Below, in pieces: positions 8,627-16,635 of a DNA stretch of 64,000 bases (position 1 is the first letter of the stretch; every line of letters starts with the position of its first letter). Below the pieces are notes generated by a model, which saw only the letters and a list, made by a program, of their open reading frames with translations, did not search any database and was not told the DNA's origin. Source of the stretch: JBBECE01 sp040881985 (GTDB lineage: Bacteria; Pseudomonadota; Alphaproteobacteria; Rhizobiales; Devosiaceae); assembly GCA_040881985.1 (NCBI GenBank), contig JBBECE010000023.1, positions 40,877 to 104,876 of the forward strand. Reading direction: 5' to 3'. The position numbers and the translations under genes are program-made.

Positions 8627-9697
8627 CTACTGGATGGCATCGAGCATTTCCCCGATCCAGGCGCGCTGGTTCGCCTCGACCGTGGTTGGATCGATGAGAA
8701 GGGTCGCCTCAGGCGTGAGCGGGGTGGCGAAGCCTTGGGGCAGGGTGACTTTGGGGTTGACCGGGAACATCCAGTTGGTCGTCGGGATTGTCGCCTGGCC
8801 TTCCGGAGAGACCAGATAGGCGAGGAATTTCCGGGCGAGATCGGGGTGGGGCGAAGAGGCGAGAACTGCGGCGATCTCGACCTGCAGATAGTGGCCTTCG
8901 CGGAAGCGTGCGGCGGCGAAGCGCCGATCACCCTCGGCGATCAGGTGATAGGAGGGCGAAGTCGTGTAGCTCAACACCATGTCGGCTTCCCCGGCAAGGA
9001 AGAGCGAGTAAGCCGCCGACCAGGATTGGGTGACGGTGACGATGTGGGGGGCGAGCGCGGTCCAGATTTCGGCAGCATGTTCGCCGTAGGCGGCTTTCAC
9101 CCAAAGCACCAGCCCGAGGCCGGGCGTATCGGCGCGCGGGTCTTCGATGATGATTTTGAGACCGTCGACGCCGGCCAGCGCCTCGAAAGAAGCAGGCGGG
9201 GAGGGCAGGGTCTCGCGGTTGTAGACGAAGGCAAACCAGCCATAGTCGAAGGGGACGAAATCGGGGTCGGCCCAGTCGACCGGCAGAGCAAGCCCGGAAA
9301 GATCGAGACCGTGTACGGCGAAAAGGCCGGTGGCGCGCGCCCCGGCGGCAAACGAGGTGTCGAGGCCGAGGACGATGTCGGCTTTGGTCGCTTCGCCTTC
9401 GAGTTGGACGCGGCGCAGGGCGGCGATCGAGGAATTAACGGCGACGAAGGTGACGGTACAGCCGCAGCTCGCCTCGAAGCCGGACTTGAGGAGCGGGCCG
9501 GGGCCCCAATCGGCGGCGAAGGCATCATAGGTGTAGATGGTGAGGTTTGGCTGGTCCTGGGCGGTCGCCGGCGTCGCCAACAGCAGGGCGGCGAGGAGAA
9601 AAGGCCGCAGCGGTGACACACTTAACTTTGAACCAGTTAAGCAATAGAATTTTACCGATTTCCAGTTAATAAGCCCGGGAGGCTTCTCCCTTGCCAT
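8627..9697 (-). CDS. thiB: thiamine-binding periplasmic protein
   Basis: Captures thiamine or its phosphates in the periplasm and delivers them to ThiPQ. After the signal peptide the mature part begins near DQPNLTIYTYDAF, typical of ThiB, and runs about 330 residues. The start is uncertain. The ATG at 9697 has a GGAGG site five bases upstream and sits immediately after the riboswitch, but gives a 26-residue polar extension before the hydrophobic core. A GTG at 9619 would start a normal signal peptide (VSPLRPFLLAALLLATPATA) but has no clear ribosome site. I list the ATG because the riboswitch geometry favours it. First gene of thiBPQ. Confidence 0.92.
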   Translation of the reverse strand: MAREKPPGLINWKSVKFYCLTGSKLSVSPLRPFLLAALLLATPATAQDQPNLTIYTYDAFAADWGPGPLLKSGFEASCGCTVTFVAVNSSIAALRRVQLEGEATKADIVLGLDTSFAAGARATGLFAVHGLDLSGLALPVDWADPDFVPFDYGWFAFVYNRETLPSPPASFEALAGVDGLKIIIEDPRADTPGLGLVLWVKAAYGEHAAEIWTALAPHIVTVTQSWSAAYSLFLAGEADMVLSYTTSPSYHLIAEGDRRFAAARFREGHYLQVEIAAVLASSPHPDLARKFLAYLVSPEGQATIPTTNWMFPVNPKVTLPQGFATPLTPEATLLIDPTTVEANQRAWIGEMLDAIQ

Positions 9698-9703
9698 CTC
9701 TAC

Positions 9704-9780
9704 CTCCCTCCGCCAGCATGACCTGGTTCAGGTTCAATGGGTAAAGTCTCAGCCCCCGCCGCGCGGAGGCACCCCAGTGA
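9704..9780 (-). promoter_or_regulatory. TPP riboswitch (THI element)
   Basis: Read on the minus strand this interval contains the conserved aptamer blocks GGGGTGCC, GGCTGAGA, ACCC, TGAACCTGAACCAGG and CATGCTGGCGGAGGGA in the right order and spacing. It lies directly before thiB. The 3' end carries GGAGGGAGG, which can act as the thiB ribosome site. Ligand binding therefore probably hides this site and blocks translation of thiBPQ, a common arrangement in Proteobacteria. No clear intrinsic terminator with a T run follows, although AAGCC-TCCCG-GGCTT inside the first thiB codons can form a small stem. Confidence 0.95.
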
Positions 9781-9811
9781 GATGCCCCAAACCTAATGGC
9801 TCGACCTCGCA

Positions 9812-10510
9812 ATGCAAGAGCATTCCCCGAAACTGCCGACGGGATTGCCGATCCAATTCGACCGGCCGGTGCTGGTGGTGGGAGGCGGACCTTTCGATGC
9901 GCGGCTCGTCGAAAAGCTGGTCGGACGCGGCTTCGCGCTGGTGGCGGCGGACGGGGCGGCGGACGATCTCATGCTCGGCGGCCTGACCCCTGAGCTGATC
10001 ATCGGGGACTTCGATTCAATTTCGGATGCCAACGCGTTCAAGGGGATATCGCGGCTCGTTCATCTGACCGAACAGGACACGACCGACTTTGAAAAATGCC
10101 TCCATGCGACCGAGGCGCCGCTTTATGTGGGGCTTGGCCTGACCGGGCGGCGATTCGACCATACGCTCGCGGCGGTGCATGTGGCGGCGCGCTACGGGGC
10201 GAGCAAGCGGCTCGTGCTTGTCGGCGAGGACGAGGCGATGGCGGTGGCGCGGGGCAAGTTCGCAATCGAGGTTTCGGCTGGAACGCGAGTGTCGATCTAC
10301 CCGCTCTCGCCCATCCGGTTTGCCGGCTCGAAGGGGCTCGTCTTTCGGCTCGACGGGCTGACGCTTGCGCAAGGCGAGCGGATCGGGACTTCGAACCAAG
10401 CGAGCGGCGGGCGCGTCGAAATCGTGCCGGCGGCGGGGGATGCGATGCCCTATCTCGTCATCCTGCCGCTCGAGATATTCGAGTCGGTGCTCGAGGCGAT
10501 GAGCCGCTAG
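9812..10510 (+). CDS. thiN: thiamine pyrophosphokinase
   Basis: Transfers pyrophosphate from ATP to thiamine to make TPP. The 232-residue protein has the family's N-terminal ADGAADDL and IGDFDSI segments, the EQDTTDFEKCL motif with acidic metal-binding residues, and GLTGRRFDH. Its location opposite the riboswitch-controlled thiamine importer supports the role: imported thiamine is converted to the cofactor that then shuts the importer down. No riboswitch is visible on its own strand. The stop codon overlaps the rpoH stop on CTAG. Confidence 0.94.
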   Translation: MQEHSPKLPTGLPIQFDRPVLVVGGGPFDARLVEKLVGRGFALVAADGAADDLMLGGLTPELIIGDFDSISDANAFKGISRLVHLTEQDTTDFEKCLHATEAPLYVGLGLTGRRFDHTLAAVHVAARYGASKRLVLVGEDEAMAVARGKFAIEVSAGTRVSIYPLSPIRFAGSKGLVFRLDGLTLAQGERIGTSNQASGGRVEIVPAAGDAMPYLVILPLEIFESVLEAMSR

Positions 10511-11397
10511 GCCGGCTCGGGCTCGTGCTGTTTTTCGGCGGCGGCCTTCACCACCGCCTGCTGCACTTTCTCGAAAGCGCGAACCTCAATCTGGCGAATG
10601 CGCTCGCGGGAGACTTTGAACTCCTGGGCGAGCTCCTCAAGGGTCGCGGGACTGTCCTGCAATCGGCGGGCGGTGAGGATGCGCTTTTCGCGCTCGTTGA
10701 GCACATGCATGGCGCTTTCCAGAAGCGCGTGGCGCTCGCCATATTCCTGGGATTCGCCGAGCAAGGTCTCCTGATCGGGCGTGTCGTCGACCAGCCAATC
10801 CTGCCATTGGCTCGCCCCCTCGTCGGCGCGCATCGGCGCGTTGAGGGAAGCATCGCCGGTCAGGCGCTGGTTCATTGAGACGACGTCTGCCTCGGAAACC
10901 GAAAGGGTCGTAGCGATCTGCTTGACCTGGTCGGGATGCAGCGCCCCGTCGTCAAGCGCGGCGATCTGGCCCTTGAGGCGGCGGAGATTGAAGAAGAGGC
11001 GCTTTTGCGCGGCGGTCGTGCCGATCTTCACCAGCGACCAGGACCGCAGGACATATTCCTGGATCGAGGCCCTGATCCACCACATGGCATAGGTGGCAAG
11101 CCGGAAGCCGCGTTCGGGCTCGAAGCGCTTGACCGCCTGCATCAGCCCGACATTGCCTTCCGAGATGACCTCGGAGATGGGCAGGCCATAGCCGCGATAG
11201 CCCATGGCGATCTTGGCGACGAGCCGAAGGTGCGAGGTTATGAGGCGATGGGCGGCCTCGGAATCCTGATGTTCCCTGTAGCGCTTGGCGAGCATGAATT
11301 CCTCGCCCGGCTCGAGCATCGGAAACTTGCGGATTTCCTGGAGATAGCGGGTGAGCCCGCTCTCGGCGCTGAGAACCGGAAGGTTTGTCTGGGCCAT
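10507..11397 (-). CDS. rpoH: RNA polymerase sigma-32-type heat-shock factor
   Basis: A 296-residue alternative sigma factor directing RNA polymerase to heat-shock and related stress promoters. Region 2 (SEGNVGLMQAVKRFEPERGFRL), the RpoH box QKRLFFNLRRLK in the middle, and region 4 helix-turn-helix (SRERIRQIEVRAFEKVQ) are clear. The ATG at 11397 (MAQTNLPVLS) is chosen because it has an AGGGGG ribosome site and matches the family N-terminus; an upstream in-frame start would lie in the leader. Alphaproteobacteria often have several RpoH paralogues, and which one this is cannot be decided here. The leader contains a strong hairpin that may affect translation. Confidence 0.95.
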   Translation of the reverse strand: MAQTNLPVLSAESGLTRYLQEIRKFPMLEPGEEFMLAKRYREHQDSEAAHRLITSHLRLVAKIAMGYRGYGLPISEVISEGNVGLMQAVKRFEPERGFRLATYAMWWIRASIQEYVLRSWSLVKIGTTAAQKRLFFNLRRLKGQIAALDDGALHPDQVKQIATTLSVSEADVVSMNQRLTGDASLNAPMRADEGASQWQDWLVDDTPDQETLLGESQEYGERHALLESAMHVLNEREKRILTARRLQDSPATLEELAQEFKVSRERIRQIEVRAFEKVQQAVVKAAAEKQHEPEPA

Positions 11398-11418
11398 CTG
11401 GTGCACCCCCTGAACGGC

Positions 11419-11454
11419 GGCTCCGGCCGTGCGGCAGCCAAAAAGGCCGGAGCC
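11419..11454 (-). promoter_or_regulatory. hairpin in rpoH leader
   Basis: A perfect 10-bp inverted repeat (arms 11419-11428 and 11445-11454, GGCTCCGGCC/GGCCGGAGCC) with a 16-base loop containing TTTTT on the minus strand. It lies 21 bases upstream of the rpoH start and so falls in the 5' untranslated region if the TATAAT at 11481-11486 is the promoter. It could be a translational control element or an attenuator. Confidence 0.6.
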
Positions 11455-11480
11455 CGTGACGGCGCTCCGGCGTCCCGGCA

Positions 11481-11486
11481 ATTATA
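11481..11486 (-). promoter_or_regulatory. candidate -10 element of rpoH
   Basis: TATAAT on the minus strand, within CTATATAAT, with a TGAAAC hexamer about 17 bases upstream. Its position gives a leader of roughly 75 bases. CTATAT also resembles -10 elements described for heat-shock promoters in Alphaproteobacteria, so housekeeping or autogenous use is possible. Confidence 0.4.
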
Positions 11487-11557
11487 TAGTCTAGATTGCG
11501 GCAGTTTCATCCCCCAGCGTGGCAGGCCCGCAATCGGGCGATGTGGTGAATGGTCGC

Positions 11558-12571
11558 TTAAGTCGCGGCCGGCTCCCGCAGCGCCGCGATCAGCGCCGCC
11601 ATGTCGGCGGGGGGCGGGGTCTCAAAAGCCAGCGTTTGCGCAGTCACCGGGTGGGCAAACGCGAGGCGGGTGGCGTGGAGTGCTTGCCGGCCGAGGGCGT
11701 CGAGGGCCTGCCGCGCAGCCTCGGGCAGGGTGTTGGCCTTGCTGGCAAAACCCGCCCCGTAAAGCGGATCGCCGAGCAATGGATGGCCGATATGGGCCAG
11801 GTGCACCCTGATCTGGTGGGTGCGGCCGGTCTCGAGGCGGCAGCGCACCAGCGAGACGGCCGATTTGTCGCCGCCGAAGCGCTCGGCGGTCGAATAGTGG
11901 GTGAGGGCGCGGCGGCCGCCCGACTTCCGGACTGTCTGTTTCAACCGGTTGTGGGGGGCGCGGCCGAGCGGGGCGTCGATCGTGCCGGCGGGCGGAGAAG
12001 GCGCGCCCCAGACCAACGCAAGATAATCGCGCTGCAGCGGGCCGGCTCGGCCGTGATCGGCGAACTGGGCGGCAAGCTCCCGCATCGCCGCGCCGGTCTT
12101 GGCGACGACCATGACGCCCGACGTGGCCTTGTCGAGGCGGTGGACGATGCCCGGCCGGCGAACCCCGCCGATCCCCGAGAGACTTGTCCCGCAATGGTGG
12201 ATCAGCGCGTTGACGAGCGTGCCGGTCCAACTGCCGGGGGCGGGATGGACGACCAAGCCGGCCGGCTTGTCGATGACGATCAGCGCGGCGTCTTCGTAGA
12301 GGATCGTCAGCGGGATGGCCTCGCCGAGCGGGGTCGGATCGTCGGGTGGCGGAATGGCGACCGTGATCGCATCACCCGGTTTGACGCGGTAATTGGGCTC
12401 GCCTATCGTCGCGCCGCCGACCGTGACGGCGCCTTCGCGGATCAGCCCCTGGCAACGGCTGCGGCTCAAATCCTCGAGCGTCGCGGCAAGCAAAAGGTCG
12501 AGCCGCATGCCGGCCTCCTCGGTGCTGGCGACGAATTCGATTTCTTCTGAAGCGCCGGAGTGATCCGACAT
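11558..12571 (-). CDS. rluD: RluA-family 23S rRNA pseudouridine synthase
   Basis: Isomerises specific uridines of 23S rRNA (RluD class: helix 69) to pseudouridine. The 337-residue protein has an N-terminal S4-type RNA-binding domain (about 18-80) and the catalytic domain with the HRLDKATSGVMV motif carrying the catalytic Asp, then RPGIV and RTHQIRVH. RluD rather than RluC is preferred for its length and for its place beside rpoH and a DUF6476 gene, as remembered from related genomes. The start at 12571 (MSDHSG) overlaps the ATG of the divergent gene on CATG; an in-frame ATG at 12628 is a less likely alternative. Confidence 0.9.
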   Translation of the reverse strand: MSDHSGASEEIEFVASTEEAGMRLDLLLAATLEDLSRSRCQGLIREGAVTVGGATIGEPNYRVKPGDAITVAIPPPDDPTPLGEAIPLTILYEDAALIVIDKPAGLVVHPAPGSWTGTLVNALIHHCGTSLSGIGGVRRPGIVHRLDKATSGVMVVAKTGAAMRELAAQFADHGRAGPLQRDYLALVWGAPSPPAGTIDAPLGRAPHNRLKQTVRKSGGRRALTHYSTAERFGGDKSAVSLVRCRLETGRTHQIRVHLAHIGHPLLGDPLYGAGFASKANTLPEAARQALDALGRQALHATRLAFAHPVTAQTLAFETPPPADMAALIAALREPAAT

Positions 12572-12908
12572 GACGACTGGACATCCTTCCGGGGACGCCG
12601 GGCCCGACACCGGGGCCACCGGCGTCATCAGGCGCGCCAGGCGGTCATTCGCGGTCTCGATGCTGATCCTCTTCGCCGGACTTATGGCGGTTGCCTTCGC
12701 GGTTGTCTATCGGCTGAACCAGGACGGGGACGGGGGCGCGACGATCTCCGAAATCGCCCTGCCGGCGGGGGCGGTGGCACTCTCCGCCGTCGTGGCGGAC
12801 GGCAAGTTGACGCTCGCCTACCGGCTCGACGGGCGGACGACGATCAGGATCGTCGATGCGCGGACTGGCGAGACGCTCAGCGAAATCGCCGTCGGCACCG
12901 GGGACTAG
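12570..12908 (+). CDS. small single-pass membrane protein, DUF6476-like
   Basis: A 112-residue protein with a short Arg-rich N-terminus, one membrane helix near residues 28-47 (FAVSMLILFAGLMAVAFAVV), and a small C-terminal domain (about 60-110) with beta-strand pattern probably in the periplasm. It resembles the DUF6476 family, which I recall beside rluD in Alphaproteobacteria; the function is unknown. Its start codon overlaps that of rluD head to head, so each promoter must lie inside the neighbour's coding region. It converges on the coiled-coil gene with stops only two bases apart. Confidence 0.75.
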   Translation: MTTGHPSGDAGPDTGATGVIRRARRSFAVSMLILFAGLMAVAFAVVYRLNQDGDGGATISEIALPAGAVALSAVVADGKLTLAYRLDGRTTIRIVDARTGETLSEIAVGTGD

Positions 12909-12910
12909 GC

Positions 12911-14089
12911 TCAGCTCGGGCGCAAGTCCCGGATCGCGGCCATGCGTTCGGATACTCCGCCCTTGCGCGGGGCGACTGGGCCCTTGCCGCCAAAGGTGAA
13001 TTCGCTGGCTTCGAGCGAATCGCCGGCGAATTTCCTGACCTTGTCGAAAAGGCTTTCGTCGGCCGAGGCGGGGGCGTCGGCGTCGACCTGATAGATCAGG
13101 CGCGAGACCTCCCCGGCGATGTCGTTGAGCCGCTCGCGCAGGTGCGCCTGCTGGATGCGGTCAGTGTTCCACTCGTTGAGGATCGTCTGCTCGACCGAGC
13201 CGACCCTGTCGCGCAGGCGCTCGAGTTCCTCCTCGAGGGTGAGTTTTTCGGCGAGAAGCTGCTGTTTTTCGGCGTCGGGACCGGCGCCGCTTCCGGTTTC
13301 CTCGAGAATGGCATTGAGCTGGCTCTCGGCTTGGGCGATCCGTGCCTCGGCGTCGATGAGCTTGTCGCCGGTCTCGGCGCTGCGGTCGTCGCGTTCGGCG
13401 ATTGCGGCGCGCAGCGTGGTGATCGCTTCGGTCGTGTCGGCATTTTGCCGCTCGGTCGATTCGATGCGCTCGATCAGGGCGCGCGCCTGGTCCTCGAGGA
13501 AGTCGGCGCGACGGCGCTCGGCCTCGAGCGCGCTCATCAGGTCCTCGACGTCGCGCGAATAGTCCCCCGACAGCTCGGCGCCCGCCATGTTGTCGCCGGC
13601 AACCCGCTTCTTCGACCGCTTGCCGGTGGCGCGCAGCGCATTGACCTCGTTGACCTTGTCGGAGAATTCGCGTTCGCGCTGGCGCAACCGGTGCGAAACA
13701 TTGGCGCCCTCGCGCTCAAGCTCGTTGATGCGCTTGCGGAGCGTGGTCTCGCGATCCTCGAGTTCGCGAATGATTTGCAGCTGTTCGTCGCGGTCGGCCT
13801 TCAGCATGACCAGATCGGACTTCTTGCGGTTGATCTCCTCGAGCTGGTCGCCTAGGCGCCGGCGCAGAGTCTCGACATTCATTTCGAGCCGGCGGGTCGA
13901 CATGGCGAATTCGGCGCGCAACTGGTCCTTGTCGGCGCGAAACTCGGCGAGCGTCATCGGGGTCGCCGCCTCGATTCGCTTGCGGGTCAGGCGCACCGCG
14001 CGCTTCCAGACCGAGGGGACGAGCATCACGCCGAGGAGCCCCGCTCCCAGAAAGCCCAGGGCGAAATACATGATGTTTTCGATGATCAT
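12911..14089 (-). CDS. membrane-anchored coiled-coil protein
   Basis: A 392-residue protein beginning with one membrane helix (MIIENIMYFALGFLGAGLLGV), followed by a basic patch and a long coiled coil rich in Glu, Arg and Leu heptads from about residue 60 to 330, ending in a short basic Gly-rich tail. No enzymatic motif is visible. The layout suggests a structural or scaffolding role at the inner membrane, perhaps in envelope or division organisation, but this is inference. The ATG at 14089 is preferred over the upstream in-frame ATG at 14179 because GGGAG lies just upstream and the helix then forms a normal N-terminal anchor. Confidence 0.8.
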   Translation of the reverse strand: MIIENIMYFALGFLGAGLLGVMLVPSVWKRAVRLTRKRIEAATPMTLAEFRADKDQLRAEFAMSTRRLEMNVETLRRRLGDQLEEINRKKSDLVMLKADRDEQLQIIRELEDRETTLRKRINELEREGANVSHRLRQREREFSDKVNEVNALRATGKRSKKRVAGDNMAGAELSGDYSRDVEDLMSALEAERRRADFLEDQARALIERIESTERQNADTTEAITTLRAAIAERDDRSAETGDKLIDAEARIAQAESQLNAILEETGSGAGPDAEKQQLLAEKLTLEEELERLRDRVGSVEQTILNEWNTDRIQQAHLRERLNDIAGEVSRLIYQVDADAPASADESLFDKVRKFAGDSLEASEFTFGGKGPVAPRKGGVSERMAAIRDLRPS

Positions 14090-14266
14090 GGTGCACTCCC
14101 GGAGCGCGCGGGCCCGCATTCGGCGCTCGGCGGACCGTGCCACGCCTGCCGCATGGGTTCCATGCTGCTTCGCACTCAATATTAACGGAATTCGACTCGC
14201 CGGTCATCCGGAAACCTGCCCGGCGCGATCAAATGCGCGAATTGGCGGGCTGCAAATCGTTCTGAT

Positions 14267-15751
14267 ATGATTCGCGCCTCGCGTCGAAACCCCTCCGCCA
14301 TGATCAGGTCGATCCTCTACACCGCTGTCAACGTCTCGGCTTCGTTCTGCCTGGTGCTGGCGGTTTCGATGCTGATTCCGATGGCGGTCGACCTGCATGA
14401 CGGCCACCCGGACTGGCAGGCATTCCTGGCCTCGGCGCTGATCGTCGGAACACTGTCGCTGCTGGCGTTCGTCGCGACGCGCGGACGGGTCGAGCCGTTT
14501 TCGCTCAGGCTCGGCTTCCTGGTCGTCAACCTCCTGTGGGCCTCGACCAGCCTCGCGGCGGCGCTGCCGTTCATTCTGTGCGAACTCCACCTGCCGCTCG
14601 CCGACGCGGTGTTCGAAGCGGTCTCGGGGCTGACGACCACCGGCTCGACGGTGATTACCGGGCTCGACGGCATGCCGCGGGGCATCCTGCTGTGGCGGTC
14701 GCTCACCCAATTGATCGGCGGCATCGGCATCATCGCGGTCGGGCTGTTGCTGATGCCGTTCCTCAGAATCGGCGGCATGCAGATTTTCCGGATGGAATCC
14801 TCCACCAAAGGGGACAGTCCGACGCCGCGCTTTGCCGAATTCACCTTCGTCCTGACGATGATCTATGTGGGGCTCACGGTCGCCTGCGCGGTCTGCTACA
14901 TGCTCGCGGGAATGGACGTCTTCGATTCGATCAACCATGCGATGACGACGGTTTCGACCGCCGGCTTTGGGACCCACGACAACTCGTTCGGCAGCTATGG
15001 GGCGCCGGTGCTGATCGTCAGCATCGTCTTCATGATCGCGGGGGCGCTGCCGTTTATCGCGCTGGTGCGAGCGGTGGTGATGAAAGACATAAGGCGCGCG
15101 CTTGACCCGCAAATCCCCGTACTGCTCGGCTTGCTGGCGGTGCTGTCGGGTCTGATGGCGACGGGACTGATAGTGGCAGGCTTTGGCGATCCGGGCCAGG
15201 CGCTGCTGCATTCCGCCTTTAACATCGTTTCGATTGTCACCACCTCCGGCTTTTCTTCGACCGACTATTTGACGTGGGGAACTCACGCGACCGGGGTGTT
15301 CTTCCTGGCGATGTTTTTTGGCGGGTGCGCCGGCTCGACCACCGGCGGGCTGAAGACCTATCGGCTGATCGTCATGTATGAAACGGCGCGGACCTCGCTT
15401 AAGGAACTGATCTATCCGAACGGGGTGTTCGTGGTGCGCTATGACGGGGCGGTGGTCTCCGACGAAACCATCCGGTCGATGGCGGTGTTCCTCGCGGCGT
15501 TCTTCACCGTTTTCCTCATCGGCAGCGCGGGACTGTCTCTGCTGGGGCTCGATTTCGTGTCGGCTTTGTCGGGCACCCTGACAGCACTGACCAATACCGG
15601 GCCGGGGCTTGGCTCGATCATCGGGCCGGCGGGCAATTTCTCGTCCCTGCCGGAGGCGGCCAAGTGGCTGTTGAGCCTGGTGATGCTGCTCGGCCGACTC
15701 GAAATCCTGACCGTGCTGGTGTTGCTCAATCCGGCCTTCTGGCGCTCCTAG
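14267..15751 (+). CDS. trkH: Trk-type potassium uptake protein
   Basis: Membrane subunit of a Trk K+ importer. The 494-residue protein shows about ten or more membrane helices and the four pore-loop filters expected of TrkH: SGLTTTGST (about 120), TVSTAGFGT (about 225), TTSGFSSTDY (about 325) and TNTGPGLG (about 442). TrkA, the cytoplasmic NAD-binding gating subunit, is not in the window. The start may instead be the ATG at 14300 (MIRSILYTAV); neither has a clear ribosome site. Its stop overlaps that of eipA on CTAG. Confidence 0.94.
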   Translation: MIRASRRNPSAMIRSILYTAVNVSASFCLVLAVSMLIPMAVDLHDGHPDWQAFLASALIVGTLSLLAFVATRGRVEPFSLRLGFLVVNLLWASTSLAAALPFILCELHLPLADAVFEAVSGLTTTGSTVITGLDGMPRGILLWRSLTQLIGGIGIIAVGLLLMPFLRIGGMQIFRMESSTKGDSPTPRFAEFTFVLTMIYVGLTVACAVCYMLAGMDVFDSINHAMTTVSTAGFGTHDNSFGSYGAPVLIVSIVFMIAGALPFIALVRAVVMKDIRRALDPQIPVLLGLLAVLSGLMATGLIVAGFGDPGQALLHSAFNIVSIVTTSGFSSTDYLTWGTHATGVFFLAMFFGGCAGSTTGGLKTYRLIVMYETARTSLKELIYPNGVFVVRYDGAVVSDETIRSMAVFLAAFFTVFLIGSAGLSLLGLDFVSALSGTLTALTNTGPGLGSIIGPAGNFSSLPEAAKWLLSLVMLLGRLEILTVLVLLNPAFWRS

Positions 15752-16320
15752 AAGGGGTTCCAGGTCGGCTCTTCGGTGAACTTCAGATAGCCAACATTGA
15801 CCCCGAGCCGGGCGCCCACGCCCGAGCGGATCGGGACGATGAAGGTGTCGTCGTGCTTCATCACCGTCATGCCGAGGCCGGCGATCGCATAGGCCGAGCC
15901 GTCGATGCCGGGATAGCGGGCATAGACCGCCTCGACCGAGGGCAGGTTGTAGACCAGCATCATCACGCGGCTGCCGTCGGCCCCGACATCCCAGCCGATC
16001 GAGGGTCCCTGCCAGTACAAGAGGTGCTGGCCGGCGTTCTTGGTGTACATGGTGCCATCGCCGTAGCGCACCCCACCGAAGAAGGCGCCCGAGCCCTCCT
16101 GGCCGAGCACGTAGCCGTTGGGCAGGCCGTATTGGGCGACCACCCGCTCGACCAGCGAGGCGAGGCCCTGGGCGACCTGGCCGAAGAATTCGCTGCCGGC
16201 ATCGACCAGTTCGTTGGCGCTGTAGGTTTCGGAGACCGGGCCGGACTGGGCCTCGGCCGCGGCAGGCCAGAGGACGAGCCCGGCGGCGAGCCCGATCGTG
16301 GCGGCAATGCGGGGCATCAT
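15748..16320 (-). CDS. eipA: periplasmic envelope integrity protein EipA (DUF1134)
   Basis: A 190-residue secreted protein with a signal peptide (cleavage expected after AAAEAQ, near residue 25) and one DUF1134 domain covering the rest, including the Gly-rich segment GYVLGQEGSGAFFGGVRYG. In Brucella the homologue EipA is a periplasmic protein needed for envelope stress resistance, and its expression is reported to depend on CtrA. Here it lies beside chpT and ctrA, and its upstream region has a TTAAC half-site and a GANTC site, which fits that regulation. Confidence 0.9.
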   Translation of the reverse strand: MMPRIAATIGLAAGLVLWPAAAEAQSGPVSETYSANELVDAGSEFFGQVAQGLASLVERVVAQYGLPNGYVLGQEGSGAFFGGVRYGDGTMYTKNAGQHLLYWQGPSIGWDVGADGSRVMMLVYNLPSVEAVYARYPGIDGSAYAIAGLGMTVMKHDDTFIVPIRSGVGARLGVNVGYLKFTEEPTWNPF

Positions 16321-16339
16321 CTTACTGATCCTTCACGTT

Positions 16340-16370
16340 GATTCGGCGGCTTTGCGCGGAGTTGATTAAC
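16340..16370. promoter_or_regulatory. eipA-chpT intergenic control region (half-sites)
   Basis: The 315-base region between the divergent eipA and chpT genes contains a GATTC (GANTC, CcrM methylation) at 16340-16344 and a TTAAC CtrA-type half-site at 16366-16370, close to eipA. A further TTAAG lies nearer chpT. No full TTAA-N7-TTAA box is present. Nothing else, such as an RNA gene or small ORF, is convincing here. Confidence 0.35.
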
Positions 16371-16635
16371 CAACGCGTCACGCCTGACGTGCTAATTTTG
16401 GCGGATAAGTCCCGTTTGGGTAGCGCGTATCTCCGGCGATGATGCGGCAAAGCGGTAAAGAAACCTTAAGCCCGAAGCGGGCCCATTTGGGCCTGCCGGC
16501 TTTGCACCCGCCGCACTGACCCAACCCGGGACAGCGCCGGCGGAGGCCGGTCAGTAAGGGTTTGCACGGGGCCTGCGATGGTAATACTAGGCCGGCGCGG
16601 GGCCGTTGATTGTCCGAATGAAGCGAGGTGGCCTT

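Noticed and set aside
8195..9616. 473-codon frame antisense to thiP/thiB
   Set aside because: Low-complexity Gly/Arg/Asp translation with no family resemblance; the opposite strand carries clear ThiP and ThiB.
12560..13855. 431-codon plus-strand frame over the coiled-coil gene
   Set aside because: It is the complement of a well-formed coiled-coil protein and crosses into the DUF6476-like gene in another frame.
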